Numbered from the stretch's first letter, positions 1-11,340 are shown. The stretch is 64,000 nucleotides of DNA from Astragalus membranaceus (GCA_039519185.1 CM076849.1:32917109-32981108); one strand, 5' to 3'. A program made the numbers and translations. Notes: generated from the letters alone by a model not told the origin.

Positions 1-276
1 GAACTCCGAATTAGTCAAGACCCATTTCCCCTAGACACCGGAGCGGAGTCAAAGACCTCTAGACAAAAAGAAAGAGATAAAATTACAATAATTGTGTTAG
101 TATCTTTTTAGATAAATGATCTCTATAAGAGGATTATTGTGAGGAGTGGAAAAGTCGGGAACATTTAGGTTACATGATTGTCTCTTAGATGGCATTCATC
201 AAATGGAATCTCTCAACAAATTGAAGCTTGGGATTGCTCTAACTCTCAAATGGCAATGAGGAAAACAAAAGAATTA

Positions 277-623
277 GGCTTAAATATGTTTTTCGTCTTT
301 GCAAATATATAGGTTTTTATTTTTCTTTCCTACCAAACTAGGTTTTTGTTTTTCATCCATGCGATTTCCTCAATTCTGTATTTCATCTTTGAAAAATTCT
401 TTTTTTGCTTTTAATCACCGTAATAAATATATATTTTTACATTTAGTTTTTATGTAGTACATGTTTTAAGGAGTAAAATCAAAATGGTCTCTAATTTCAG
501 AAATTAGAACCAAACATGAAAAATTATATAAAGGAGTAAAACAAAATAACAAGGATCAAAAGCAAAAAAAAGTTATAATATAGAGACAAAAAGAATCGTA
601 GTGATGAAAAACATATTTAAGCC
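277..623. mobile_element. Small TIR element (MITE), MULE-like
   Basis: The two ends are inverted copies of each other: ggcttaaatatgttttt at 277 and aaaaacatatttaagcc ending at 623. The interior is AT-rich and non-coding. Flanking 9-mers aaagaatta (268-276) and aaaaaacta (624-632) agree at 7 of 9 positions, as expected for a decayed 9-bp MULE-type duplication. The first bases resemble the termini of the larger foldback element at 60241-61248. Family assignment is inference; the inverted repeat is seen directly. Confidence 0.6.
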
Positions 624-935
624 AAAAAACTATCATGTGTTTATGAATCAATTTTATTGAAAAATAATTAGCAAAAACAAATAATTGGAAACCACTCATC
701 CTCTCTTCTCCAATACGTGTTCCCTAAACGTCCATTTCAATGGTATATTGGGAAAAGGATTTCCCCTCTTCCCAACAACGGACCAAAAAATTCATATTTA
801 AATAAATATCTAGTGCTAGATTGGATGGGACAATGTAGGCAATAAGAAATAGTCAGGGGCGCTTGAATAGACCAAAGTTTCTTTTTAAAAAAAAATTGTT
901 TAACTTTACAGATGAATGAAAGGAAAATTTAAGCA

Positions 936-938
<3 letters not shown>

Positions 939-976
<38 letters not shown>
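939..976. repeat. (TA)n microsatellite
   Basis: An uninterrupted run of alternating A and T. The rest of 624-1531 is AT-rich and I see no gene in it. Confidence 0.9.
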
Positions 977-978
<2 letters not shown>

Positions 979-1531
979 ACTTTTGAATTTGACAAACAAT
1001 TATTAATGATAATGAGGGACAAACAGTTCATACATTCTTTGTCCTCATTTCTTCAACACCTTTCTTCCTTAATATGCTGATTATTGAGAAATAATGAGTT
1101 GAAGACAGTGTCAAAGAAACTGTTTGAAATTTTGGGACAGCATATGTGCCAAAGTAATTCAGTAGAAAAGACACGAAGTTCACGTGAGAATTGATATCTG
1201 ATTAGAGCCTGAATTCTGCAGGTACAGTAAAATGATAATATAAACTTTCTCCTCAATTGAAAATTAGACCTACACAATCGTAATGAGAGCCCAATTATTG
1301 AGATTAATTCATTGTTTCAATCTCAAGGTCTTGTTTAGTTCATTGTTTGATGATTTGCAGTCAATCTGATTTTTTATAGTTACTTTGCTTAAACCTGTGT
1401 TTTGTTACATGTGAGTCAAATGAGATTAGTTTATCAGAATCGTAGCCAATCAGAAGACAGTTAAGTATGGTCTAGCTGTTATCTAATGGCTGGAAAAGAA
1501 TGTTGTTAAGAATGTGCAACAATAATAACAT

Positions 1532-1737
1532 TGTAAGAGTATTAGTACAAGTCGTAACTTTTGTTAGTTTTGTATGTTAGTTCTGTTACCTGCTACAGCA
1601 GGTTTCCCTATTAGCATTACCTGCTACTGCAGGTTTCCCTTTCTCTTAACCGGTGTACCTATATGAGGTCACCTCTATGTACAATTGATTCATTCTGTAC
1701 AATGATCAGTTCAGTGACTCTCTCTCTGATTCTAACA
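1532..1737 (+). repeat. 5' LTR of copia element
   Basis: Begins TGTAAGAG and ends CTAACA. It contains a near-duplicate internal motif, cctgctac(a/t)gcaggtttccct, twice. The primer-binding site starts at 1738. Confidence 0.93.
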
Positions 1738-1818
1738 TGGTATCGAGAGCCAAACCGTCCCTAACAAACTCGTAACCGCTTCCTAACCGCTTTTCCTCCT
1801 TTTTTCGCTTCGCCTCCA

Positions 1819-2457
1819 ATGGCTTCTGTTAACAACAACGCTCCACCGCCACCTCCTCTCGACGGTGATGGACATACTGGTTCAAGAACGACACCGCGAA
1901 CCACTGCGAGCACAGAAAACTCTGCTACGTCAGAAATCAAAGAGTTTAGACACAAGATTACGGAGAAATTGCACGACGAGAACTTCGTGTTGTGGCGCCA
2001 ACAGGTAGAGCCTGTCATCAAGGCGCATCGTTTCGTCGTGTCACCGACGATTCCTCCTCGTTTTCTCACAAATGACGATATCGCAACCAACAATGAGAAT
2101 CCTGACTTCCTTCACTGGGAAGCGCAGGATCAAATGCTATTGTCCTGGCTTCAAACAACGCTTTCGACGGCAATTCAAGCACGTGTTGTAGGATGCACGC
2201 ATTCGTTCTTACTTTGGGATAAGATCTACGCCTATTTCCAGAAATTAGGTCGAACGAAGATCCACAATTGCGAAACGAGCTATGCACGACGCAACTCGAA
2301 AACACCACAGTCAAAGAGTATCTCGCGACGATCAAGTCTCTCGTCGATGCGCTTGCAGCTGTTGGAAGTCCGGTTTCAGCCAAAGATCATCTTGACGCTA
2401 TTCTCGATGGCCTTCCACAAGAGTATGATCAAATCATCTCCATCGTAGAAAGCAGAT
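1819..2457 (+). pseudogene. copia gag (UBN2-type) fragment, frameshifted
   Basis: Starts at an ATG 82 bases after the LTR with a proline-rich leader. It then shows copia Gag features: LHDENFVLWRQQVEP, HWEAQDQMLLSWLQ, then in another frame ENTTVKEYLATIKSLVDALA and LDAILDGLPQEYDQII. The reading frame must shift near 2262 to join the two halves. The CCHC zinc knuckle that should follow is missing: after about 2465 the sequence jumps into the end of the protease region. Gag would normally build the virus-like particle; this copy cannot make a full product. Confidence 0.85.
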
Positions 2458-2479
2458 TCGATGATGACGTTCCTCAAAC

Positions 2480-3783
2480 CACTCATGAAACGCCTAGTCA
2501 AGTCTTCGTAGGCAATGGACAAGGTCTGAAAGTTCACTCTTCTGGTTCCTCTTCATTTCCCTCTCCATTTAATCCCAATGTCACATTGCATTTGCATAAC
2601 TTGTTGTATGTTCTTGAAACAACAAAAAATCTGATCAGCATTCATAAATTCCTTCGTGATAATCCTGTTTTTGTTGAGTTTCACTTAAATGATTTCTTTG
2701 TCAAATCCCAGGCTACTCGTGAAGTCTTGCTTCATGGTCGTGCTGGCCCTGATGGACTCTATGAGTTCAAGGATTTGCTGCCACACACTGCTCAAGTCAA
2801 CAAGTCTACTCCAAAGTCTGTTTCCATTGTACATCCATCTATTTCTCTTTCAATTCCAACTGTAAACAATGCCACTGTCACTGTCCCTCATTCCCAGCAC
2901 AATTTACAGCTTTGGCATCAAAGATTAGGTCACCCTAATCATCATGCTTTAAAAACTGTATCTCAATTGTGTAACTTGGCTTTACCTAATAAAGATCCTT
3001 CATCATTTTGCAATGCTTGTGCAGTTGACAAATCTCACAGATTGCCCTCTTCCCCTTCTCTTACTGTTTACTCCTCTCCATTGCAACTTCTCTTTAGTGA
3101 CCTTTGGGGACCATCTCCCATGGCTTCCTCCACTGATTTTTACTACTATCTTACCTTTGTGGATGCTTTCTCTAAATTCACTTGGTTTTACTTGATCAAA
3201 TCTAAGTCTGATACTCTTCAAATTTTTAAAGAGTTCAAAGCCATGGCTGAACTTCAGTTTAACACCAAACTAAAGTCCATTCAAACTGATTGGGGAGGGG
3301 AGTATCAACCATTTTCCAAGTATCTAGCTGAACTAAGTATCACTCATCGTGTCATATGTCCTCACACTCACCATCAAAATGGTGTAGTGGAAAGGAAACA
3401 TAGACACATTGTGGAATTAGGTCTCACTCTCCTCTTTCAAGCTAATTTACTCCTTCATTTCTGGGATCATGCCTTTGCTACAACTGTCCATCTCATAAAC
3501 AGGTTACCCTCAGCCTCACTAAATGGTGCCATTCCCTTCCAAGTTCTTCATGGTCAAATCCCTCAGTTCTCCACTAAAAGTCTATGGTTGTAGTTGCTTT
3601 TCTTGTCTTAGGCCTTACAATGCTCACAAGCTTGATTTTAGGTCTCATGAGTGTGTCTTCCTTGGATATTCCTCCTCCCACAAAGGTTACAAATGCCTAT
3701 CACCTAGTGGTCGCATTTATATCTCTAAAGATGTGATTCTCAATGAAACAAGTTTTCCCTATAAGAAACTATTTGAAACCTAT
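2480..3783 (+). pseudogene. copia protease tail and integrase fragment
   Basis: Opens in the C-terminal part of the protease (LHNLLYVLETTKNLISIHKF) without the DTGA catalytic motif. The GAG-pre-integrase zinc region follows at about 2908-3060 (LWHQRLGHPNHH, FCNACAVDKSH). The integrase core is at about 3085-3590, with D in FSDLWGP, D in IQTDWGGEY and E in QNGVVERKHR. A frameshift near 3588 separates the core from the integrase C-terminal part (HECVFLGYSSSHKGYKC). The MULE-like insertion interrupts the frame just downstream. Confidence 0.88.
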
Positions 3784-4398
3784 GTAGTCAATAGCAGATA
3801 GCGTAGCGTAGCGGCCGACCTCTAAAACGCTATTGCGGTGTAGCGGATAGCGCTATGGCCGCTACGCATAATCTAGTGAGACCATACAAGCAATTTATAC
3901 CTTACATATAAAAGCTCAAAAATAAAAGTATGCACAAGACTAATACTCAAACATTGAAAACAAAGTAGTGGTTGTGAGTTGTGACTCGGTTGAAGTCATA
4001 GCAATGGAAAAACCGTGAAAACATAGCACAAATGGCAGCATAGATAGAGGAACTATGCAAAATAGTGAACGGAGAAGAGAAACAATGCAAAAAAACAAAT
4101 GGGAAAGAGGAATAGAGGCACGAAGTTGCACCGCCTCAGTTGGTTAAGATTTACCAAAAAACCAAAAAAGAAGAGGGAACGCCCAAAAGTGAGGGAAAAT
4201 TGAATTTGTAATGAAATTTCACTATAGCGGCCGCTACGAGCGCTATTTGGCCACTTTAGCAGCTGTAGCGGCTACTATTTGCGGGGCTACGACCGCTACT
4301 CAAAACCGCAACGCAACGGCAAATTGCGTAGCGCCTAGGGACCGCTACGCAACGCTACGCCGCTATAGCGGCCGCTACGACCGCTATTGACTACAGAG
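3781..4398. mobile_element. MULE-like TIR element nested in copia
   Basis: A 618-bp non-coding element full of TAGCGG/CCGCTA motifs. Ends share tgtagtcaatagc in inverted orientation (3783 onward, and ending at 4395). The 9-mer tttgaaacc sits on both sides (3772-3780 and 4399-4407); a 9-bp duplication is the Mutator superfamily signature. Removing the element plus one duplicate puts the upstream and downstream copia frames back in register, which independently supports the boundaries. No transposase is present, so it is a non-autonomous member. Confidence 0.82.
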
Positions 4399-5361
4399 TT
4401 TGAAACCACACCATTATCCTCACCCATCAACCCACCAAGTACTGACTTACCTACAGCTAATATTCCCACACCCACCACGCCTCAACAACCAATTCCTCAG
4501 AATTCCACACTTTCAATCACAAACCCACCCTCACCAAACCCTTCTCCTATTTCTGTTAACCAACAAGAAGCTAACCCTGAACCTACCCCATCAGTTACTA
4601 ACTCGCATCCTCACTCCATGGCCACATCCAGTACCACCATTGACCTATCCTCCTCAACTCCTCCACCACCAACCAACACTCACCCAATGTAGACACGGTC
4701 AAAAAATGGCATTGTCAAACCAAGACTCCACCCTACTCTTCTCCTCACTCACATTGAGCCCAAAAGTGTCAAGACTGCCCTACAACAGCCAGCCTGGTAG
4801 TCAGCTATGGCAGCGGAATATAATGCATTGATGAAGAACAACACTTGGTCCTTAGTGCCACTTCCACCAGGCAAGAATGTCATTGGGTGTAAATGGGTAT
4901 TCAGAGTAAAAGAAAATGCAGATGGCTCACTCAACAAATATAAAGCCCGTTTGGCAGCTAAAGGCTTCCATCAACAACAAGGAAAGGACTTCAATGAGAC
5001 TTTCTCACCTGTCATCAAGCCTGTCACCATACGCACTATATCCACTCCTGAGGTCACTTGGGTTCAATCCTTACTCACTGAACTAGGCATCAGCCACACT
5101 GTCCCTCAGATTTTTTGTGACAACCAGAGTGCTGTGGCTCTAGCTCAATTTCCTGTCCTACATGCTAGAACCAAGCACATAGAGCTTGACTTGTTCTTTG
5201 TTCGAGATAAAGTATTGTCTAAGCAGTTGTGCATATATCATGTTCCAAGCACTGATCAGTGGACTGATATCCTTACCAAGCCTCTTTCCTCAGCACGGTT
5301 TCTGTTCCTCAAGTCCAAGCTTCAAGTAGTTGCTCTAGCTCCAGCTTCACACCCTCCTTGA
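4399..5361 (+). pseudogene. copia RT N-terminus fused to RNase H remnant
   Basis: A proline/threonine-rich spacer (4399-4690) is followed, after stops, by the start of copia reverse transcriptase (about 4805-5045: NTWSLVPLPPGKNVIGCKWV, KARLAAKGFHQQQGKDF, ETFSPVIKPVTIRTI). It then jumps directly to RNase H (about 5050-5330: FCDNQSAVALAQ, RTKHIELDLFFVRD). The polymerase core with its YVDD motif is absent. The fusion follows from an internal deletion of roughly the central RT. Confidence 0.9.
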
Positions 5362-5382
5362 GCTTGTGGGGGGGGGGGGGGG

Positions 5383-5606
5383 TGTAAGAGTATTAGTACA
5401 AGTCGTAACTTTTGTTAGTTTTGTATATTAGTTCTGTTACCTGCTACAGCAGGTTTCCCTATTAGCATTACCTGCTACTGCAGGTTTCCCTTTCTCTTAA
5501 CTGGTGTACCTATATAAGGTCACGTCTATGTACAATTGATTCATTCATTCAATACAAGATTCATTCTATACAATGATCAGTTCAATGACTCTCTCTGATT
5601 CTAACA
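5383..5606 (+). repeat. 3' LTR of copia element
   Basis: Closely matches 1532-1737 apart from a short insertion (about 18 bp) rich in ATTCA. Preceded by a run of at least 15 G residues, the polypurine tract. Confidence 0.93.
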
Positions 5607-5611
5607 AACAT

Positions 5612-6744
5612 GAGTCACCGTTTATATGACTATCGACCGTATTGAGTGTGGTGTATGTCACATATCATCAAATTAGTTTGTTATCATCCATTTCTAACCA
5701 TTTTTTTTGACATCACAATTTCTAACTATATTAAGAAATCCAAAGTTTGCCAAACGAGTTTCCATTTTCCTACAAAAAGGAAATACATGCTCTTTCCACG
5801 GGTACAACTAAGATGACTAATTTTGGTGGATCTCAAAGATTGAGTTAGCCATAGAAGTATGTTCCAAATGAAACCAAGGTGGCACTAGAATAGAGAATAT
5901 GTAATCTTACTCTTAGCTTAGAGCCCAACTCATCCCCACAAAATAGTCTTGTAAATTGAGGACTGTCCAAGCCTTATAAAAATTTCTTATATCATATCTA
6001 TAGCAGATGTGAGACTTCAACGCACCCCCCTACACCTAGGACTGGACATCTGGAGTGTGGACAAATGGGTGGAATAAAGAGATCTTGCCCCAGTAACAAA
6101 TCTAAGATAGACTTTAGTATCATCTATGATGGTTGGTTGCCATATCTCTAGTCGATGTGGGACTTCAACACTTAAAATGTAAGGCCCGTACCATTGAAAC
6201 ACAAGGTTGCATCTAAAACGACTCAATCTAATCGGGATTAAATTCTTCCATATGGGAGATTCTCAATTAAAATAAAATTATGGTTCTTCACCAGCAGAAC
6301 AGTCCTTAGTTCTTACAAGCTTATAGATATTTGTAAAGAAGTTAAATGAGAAAACTTCTGATAGAGATGTAGAAACTCGTTTCATCTTATAAGAGGAACT
6401 ATTGTTTAAAAAACTCACAATCATTGCAAGATTCTTTTACATTTTATAGTCCAGAATTGTTTCTAGAGAAATCTATTCAAACTAACTCTAAAATGATAAA
6501 AATCTGAGAATTGCAACAACTTATAAGACACAATACTTAATTAGTCCAAATTTGCAAATAAACCGGAACACTTAATCACGTGATAACCCATTATATTGCA
6601 AATCAAGAACAAGAGTAAAACAACAAAGCCTTTTGACACTATTCAGCACTTGAGATTTTACATAAGAATTCCATATAGATTTTACATTATAGGTAGAGGG
6701 GGGAGAGTGCTTACAAGGAAAGCTGTATAACATTCATAAACACA
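5612..6744. other. Gene-free stretch with a possible dispersed repeat
   Basis: No coding sequence is visible. Two similar 19-mers of the form agatgtgagacttcaac and cgatgtgggacttcaac occur at about 6005 and 6153, in a style common to dispersed plant repeats, but no element boundary could be defined. The end near 6690-6744 probably carries the BRK1 3' UTR. Confidence 0.4.
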
Positions 6745-7129
6745 TCAAGTTGCAAAAAGAGAAGGATTAGCTGATGCATTGCCCACTTGAACTTCAAGGA
6801 GTTCCAGACGACGCTCCAACACATCAAGCTTCTCATTCAATGATGCTAACTTGCTCTTTGTTGTAGCCTCTGAACAAAGCAAAAACAACAGGCCATTTCA
6901 CGAACCCCGTAAAAATGCAAATAAACTTTCAATTAAGAAAACAAAAAGGGTCGAATAAAAATCGAAACCTGAGGGAAAAGAGGATATAATGTATACCGAA
7001 TTGGACAAGGAAATCGAAGAGGCGACGAACATTGAGAGAAATGTGAGAGATGAATTCGCGATTTTCCCAATCAGCTTGCACAGCGATTCCCACGTTTACT
7101 GCATTTGTTATCCCTCCTGCACGTGCCAT
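6745..7129 (-). CDS. BRK1: BRICK1, SCAR/WAVE complex subunit
   Basis: Two exons: exon 1 is 7129-6997 (133 bp) and exon 2 is 6869-6745 (125 bp), separated by a 127-bp GT-AG intron. The product is 85 residues, the same as I recall for Arabidopsis BRK1. Residues 1-44 include the near-invariant VQADWENREFISHISLNVRR. Residues 45-85 form a leucine-rich heptad coiled coil (SKLASLNEKLDVLERRLELL) with the ending NPSLFAT. The start ATG is chosen because the family begins there. Known role: the smallest subunit of the SCAR/WAVE complex, which activates ARP2/3 to nucleate branched actin and so shapes epidermal cells and trichomes. The gene is complete with no damage, and is the only intact host gene seen. 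TE-derived DNA lies on both sides. Confidence 0.95.
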
Positions 7130-7853
7130 CTTCTTCTTCTTCTCTGCAAATTCCAGATCCAGTGCAGATTTGATTGAACTTCCAACAAGTTTACTTCTTC
7201 TTTTTTTTGACGGGAACACGAGTTTACTTCTGAGGACTCTTTTTTGACCTTGTTTTTTTAACTAGTTTGTTATTTTTTTTCCTGTTTTTTTTGGACAACA
7301 ATTTTTTTCCCTTTTCATTTCTAAATTTTGTACCTAATTAAGAAGACATGTGATTTTAGATTACGTAAACGCTAGCAGTGTTTTTTGTGGTACTTTAGGC
7401 TTCCAAACAATTTTAATTGTTCAAATACTCGAAGTTCGTTCTTCAATATACGATTGACGCCAAAAAAATTAATTTTGTGAAAAAGTATGTAAAACGCGAC
7501 GCTTATCGATGTGTTTTGGGATAATTTAAGGTTTGGAAAAGATTTAAAGCATCATATAGAAAAGAAGGGGGTGAAGAGTAACAGATTTGGAGTTGGAGAG
7601 TGAGGCAGTTGGAGAGTGAGGCAGCTGGCGATTGAGGGCTTGCATGTTAGAATCTGGAGTAGATATGTTGCTCGATGACAAACTATTGCGGTTGTTCCGT
7701 TGGTGGTGAAAGAAGATCGAGAGCAGAAGGATGAAGATATAGATAGGGAGAATTAAGCGAGAAAGGATTGAAGAATGGAAAATGAGTGTGAAGGAGATGA
7801 AAATCGTGCAGTTGTCTGTTGAATGGTTGGATCTATTGCGTGACACTTTGTCG

Positions 7854-7884
<31 letters not shown>

Positions 7885-8660
7885 CACACGCGAGAAATGT
7901 TGCATGGCTGTCACACTTTGTGGTCGGACTGTGAAGGGGGGAGAGGGACACCGTTTGAGAGCAAAAGTCTTTGGTAGATGAGAGAGTTTCAGAAAAAATA
8001 ATGATGTGCATCTAGTTGGTTGTGGAGAGAGAGTGAGGTACACGCGGTTTGAAAAATGGAAATGAAATAAAATGACTCTTAATTAGTTCAAAACTCTAGA
8101 CAATTAATTAAGACATTGGAAGGTGCTGGACATTTAGTTAAAAAAAGTAATTGTAAAGTTGAATATAAAATAATTGGGAGATTCTGAAATAATAACTTTA
8201 TTTTTTCCCTGAAAAAACTTTATTTTTGTTTTCATTTTTAACTGAAAATACTAAGTCGGCTTTTTTTTTCACTTTAAATTTTAATCTTGACATATGTCAC
8301 TAATTTTTTTTTGATACATGTCACTAAATTATTTTGCAATGCTAATATTATTTCAAAAATAACGATTTTGCAACGAATGTATTGAATGAATTCATGAATG
8401 ACTACCTTTATTTTGGTATAACATGCACTACCATTTGATCTCTAGCATTTTTTTATATTGTTTATATTGAATAATTTATTTATTTTTTTTTTTTTTTAAG
8501 GATTTTTTTTGTTGTTTCATATTTAGATAAAATAATTGAATAGATAATCGACCATTAGATCTGTATTGAACTGAATTATTATTCTAAACAATTTAATCAA
8601 AAATATGTATAATACTATATATATTTTAAATAACCATAAACTGTGTATTGCACGGGGAAT
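7130..8660. other. BRK1 upstream region and AT-rich gene-free DNA
   Basis: The first few hundred bases beyond 7129 should contain the BRK1 5' UTR (CTT-rich) and promoter; no TATA box stands out. Beyond that the sequence is AT-rich, with a TTG trinucleotide tract at 7852-7884. Open frames across the tract (poly-Asn or poly-Thr on the minus strand) are low-complexity and not credible genes. Confidence 0.5.
7852..7884. repeat. (TTG)n microsatellite
   Basis: About eleven tandem TTG triplets. Confidence 0.9.
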
Positions 8661-8661
8661 T

Positions 8662-9893
8662 TCTTTTTTTGACCAAAAAGCTTATAGCATTTCATTCATA
8701 ATCAAAGAAGTAATACAAGTGGGAATACAATCAAAAACGTAGCTAACATAAGACTTTGATGCTCTAGCTAAAGTATGAGTCACAATGTTTGTTTGCTTCT
8801 TGATAAAACTATCCAAGTAGTTTCCTAAAGTAGAAAGAAGATTGACAAGTTTTCAAAATAGAGCCATATTCAGTTACAATATTACACGCTCATCGAATGC
8901 CATCTACGACCGCTTTGCAATCAAGCTCGATGGTAACACTCTGGATGTCTAATTCTCGTAACCAAATGACTGCTTCCAAACCAATAGCTTCCGCCTCTTG
9001 TGGTTGAGGCTTTCCAACGAACCAGACTGCTTTGGCCTTCACAAAGTGATGCCTCATTACGAATACACAGGAAAATACTGAATCTCCCATCATCAAATAG
9101 AGCTGCATCAACATTGCATTTGACCGCGCCAGCATCAGGACAAGAGCAAGAGGAAGCAACAGTAACACGCTGCATTTGAGGCACAGCAGATCGCGAGTGC
9201 TTAGCTCGCCTAGCTTCCTGCCAAGAATACAACAAATCCAGAGCACATTGAATAGAAATCCTCACCGGTTTACCACTACAAGAAAATCGCGTATTGCCGG
9301 CGGATTTTTTCCGCCGGTACGTTTCCGACGGAAATTTTCCGCCGGTACGTTTCCGGCGGAAATTTGGCATTTCCGGTGGATTTTTTCCGTCGGTAAATTT
9401 CCGGCGGAAAAATTTGAATTTCCGGCGGATTTTTTTAAAATTTAAAAAAAATTAAATTTTTTTAAAAATAAATCCGCCGGAAATGTTCCGGTGACATTTC
9501 CGGCGGATTTTTTTGCATTTCCGGCGGATTTATTTTAAATAACAAAAAACGCGTTTTTCTTGTAGTGTACTTACGCTTTCCCATACTTGTTCGTTCCTCC
9601 GCTTCCAAAGACACCAAATGATCGTCACAAAACAATTCTTGGTACCTCTTGCAGCGAAGATAGAAGCTTAAAGAAACCCTCTTTGAAACCCTCTCATTCG
9701 TTAAGCACAAGCTCAATTTCACTCCATAAACCCGCACTCCTCCACACAATTTGCGCTTGTGGAAATTCGAAGAACAAATGCCACTCATTTTCCACTGACG
9801 ATTCGCACAGCGGGAACTCCTCGGACATTGAATTAACGTGACAGCGCCGAAGATTGTAGCGACAAGGATGCCTCTGGGAGTACACCACGGGAG
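8662..9893 (-). mobile_element. Decayed LINE (L1-type) 3' tail
   Basis: Reading the minus strand, the zinc-binding domain of plant LINE ORF2 (zf-RVT) comes first at about 9888-9690 (SSVENEWHLFFEFPQAQIVW, with one cysteine replaced). The RNase H-like RVT_3 domain follows (about 9200-8890: VKCNVDAALF, then after a frameshift PQEAEAIGLEAVIWLRELD and IELDCKAVVDGIR). The element ends in a minus-strand A-run at 8662-8671. A CACTA derivative at 9274-9567 splits the two domains. A shared ggaatttct near both ends (about 8653 and 9894) may be the target duplication but is weak. Confidence 0.75.
9274..9567. mobile_element. CACTA-type MITE inside LINE remnant
   Basis: A 294-bp element with perfect 13-bp inverted ends, CACTACAAGAAAA and TTTTCTTGTAGTG. 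It is flanked by the 3-bp duplication tac (9271-9273 and 9568-9570), the CACTA/En-Spm hallmark. The subterminal regions repeat TTTCCGGCGGA in both orientations, as expected for transposase-binding arrays. There is no coding content. Confidence 0.93.
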
Positions 9894-10070
9894 GAATTTC
9901 TAGTTAGGCTAATAATGGTACTACTCAATTCACTTGCCCAATTGTCAAAAAAAAATTCACTTGCCCAATCACGGATTCAAGGCAAGGAAAGGAAAGCTAG
10001 TAAATGGAGGAAATGAGTTGTGTGGTGGTGGGGTTGACATAGAAGGAAAAATGATGATAATACTTTAGAA

Positions 10071-10258
10071 AATGCTAGATATTACTAGAGATTTTTGCAA
10101 GAAAGAGAATAATGTTATGTGGTAGCATTGAAAACACTCACAAATAATGTAACTACCCACTCTCTCATATATTGTTAGCAAGTTGTTGACCGGTCAAATC
10201 CCCTATGTTTATGCATTCTTCTCTTTCTTGTAAAAATCACTCGTAACAAATAGCAATT
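10071..10258. mobile_element. Short TIR element (MITE)
   Basis: The left end (gatttttgcaagaaagagaa region) and right end (ttctctttcttgtaaaaatc region) form an imperfect inverted repeat of about 40 bp. The outermost matching bases are aatgcta and tagcaatt. No clear target duplication was identified. Nothing else is recognised between 9894 and 11160 except AT-rich DNA. Confidence 0.5.
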
Positions 10259-11049
10259 CTCTTACAAAAATTATACTAATTTGGTTCTTTTTTTTGCAAG
10301 ATAAGGGGCAAAAAGTGATTGCATTCATATAATTTTTTAACTTACGTGACCATTTCAAAACAAACCACTTGCATAGTGCATCAGACGAGAGGTTTGTTCA
10401 AGTTAGATCCTCTCCACCCACCTTCAGTTAGTCACCTATACCCACTAGAGCAAGACGTGAAGGCACGGAATATCTAAGTTGTTCTAACGTAGCTTTCACA
10501 ATTAACTAGTAGTGATTAAGGCACGAGGATAAGTATTAGTTTATTAACTGACAAAAAAAATTGTCTGCTGAACAAAATGCTAATAACTAAATATTTTATA
10601 GTATTTAAAAATTTTAGTTACTTTAAATCTTGTAAAATTAAATTTAAAATATAACAATTTAGGCTATATAAAAGTGAAGAGAGTTTTGTCAAAAAAAAAA
10701 GCGAAGAGAGAGTTCCAAGATAAATGATGTTTACTCTTCTTCCTTCAAAGGAACTTTTTTTCCACCGAGATTCATCCAAGTAAGGTTTACTAATCTATTA
10801 ATAATACAAGTGAGAAAATTTTCAAATAGAAAATTAACATATGTCAATTCCACAGCCAACCACATAGCATCCCCAAGTGACGTCTTATTTCGTTAACTGA
10901 TATTAAAATGTGGTGCAATCAATTCATATTCAATGGGATTTTTAATTTCAAATTATTACCTTATACATTTTTTTTTTGCATTGCTACCTTATATATTTTG
11001 TGATTTGGAATTATATTGAACCAATAGGAAATTTGTTGAATCAAATACC

Positions 11050-11160
11050 ACATTATTTTAATCTATAAATACCGTGTAAACCCCACACATATTTATCCAT
11101 ACATGCAGCAACCAATCCGAGTACATCTCAAACCCTAGCAAAACACACTATCATGAAATC
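11050..11160 (+). promoter_or_regulatory. Putative core promoter of RPA1-like remnant
   Basis: A TATA-like ctataaatacc at about 11062-11072 lies roughly 90 bases before the ATG at 11161, with an A/C-rich leader between. This fits a plant class II promoter, but the downstream gene is broken, so current activity is doubtful. Confidence 0.45.
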
Positions 11161-11340
11161 ATGAGCTCAACCACTGGCAATACCTATGATCTGCTATCAT
11201 TTGTAAACAATATATAGCAGAGAAAGTTGGAGGTTCTTGGCCCAAGTAGTTCGAATGTGGCGCGTGGCTGATGTGGAGATCATAGGTATTCCATTTGCTA
11301 TTGAGTTTGTGGTTATTGATGCACATGTTGCACCATTATT
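11161..11340 (+). pseudogene. RPA1-like (DUF223/OB-fold) gene start, broken
   Basis: An ATG opens an 18-residue frame (MSSTTGNTYDLLSFVNNI) that hits a stop. The natural continuation is in another frame: RESWRFLAQVVRMWRVADVE followed by IGIPFAIEFVVIDAH. This resembles the first OB fold of replication factor A/DUF223-type proteins abundant in legumes, which bind single-stranded DNA. Similarity is lost after about 11340. The family call is from remembered patterns, so it is moderate. One frameshift and loss of the rest make it a pseudogene or captured fragment. Confidence 0.5.

Larger units (their letters stand above)
1532..5606 (+). mobile_element. Defective Ty1/copia LTR retrotransposon
   Basis: Direct LTRs lie at 1532-1737 (206 bp) and 5383-5606 (224 bp); both run TG...CA (TGTAAGAG to CTAACA). 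The element is flanked by a perfect 5-bp duplication, aacat, at 1527-1531 and 5607-5611. A primer-binding site resembling the initiator-Met tRNA complement (tggtatcgagagcc) follows the 5' LTR directly, and a G-run polypurine tract precedes the 3' LTR. The domain order gag, integrase, reverse transcriptase, RNase H identifies copia. The 3' LTR carries an extra ~18 bp. Zinc knuckle, protease active site and most of the reverse transcriptase are deleted, several frameshifts are present, and a MULE-like element sits at 3781-4398. It could move only with help from another element. Confidence 0.95.

Noticed and set aside
6929..7219. A continuous 96-codon minus-strand frame over BRK1
   Set aside because: It starts upstream of the conserved BRK1 start and reads through the donor into the intron; the spliced 85-residue model matches the family exactly.
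7544..8043. A 155-codon minus-strand frame with poly-Asn
   Set aside because: Built around the TTG microsatellite with no recognisable domain; the region has no splice or homology support.
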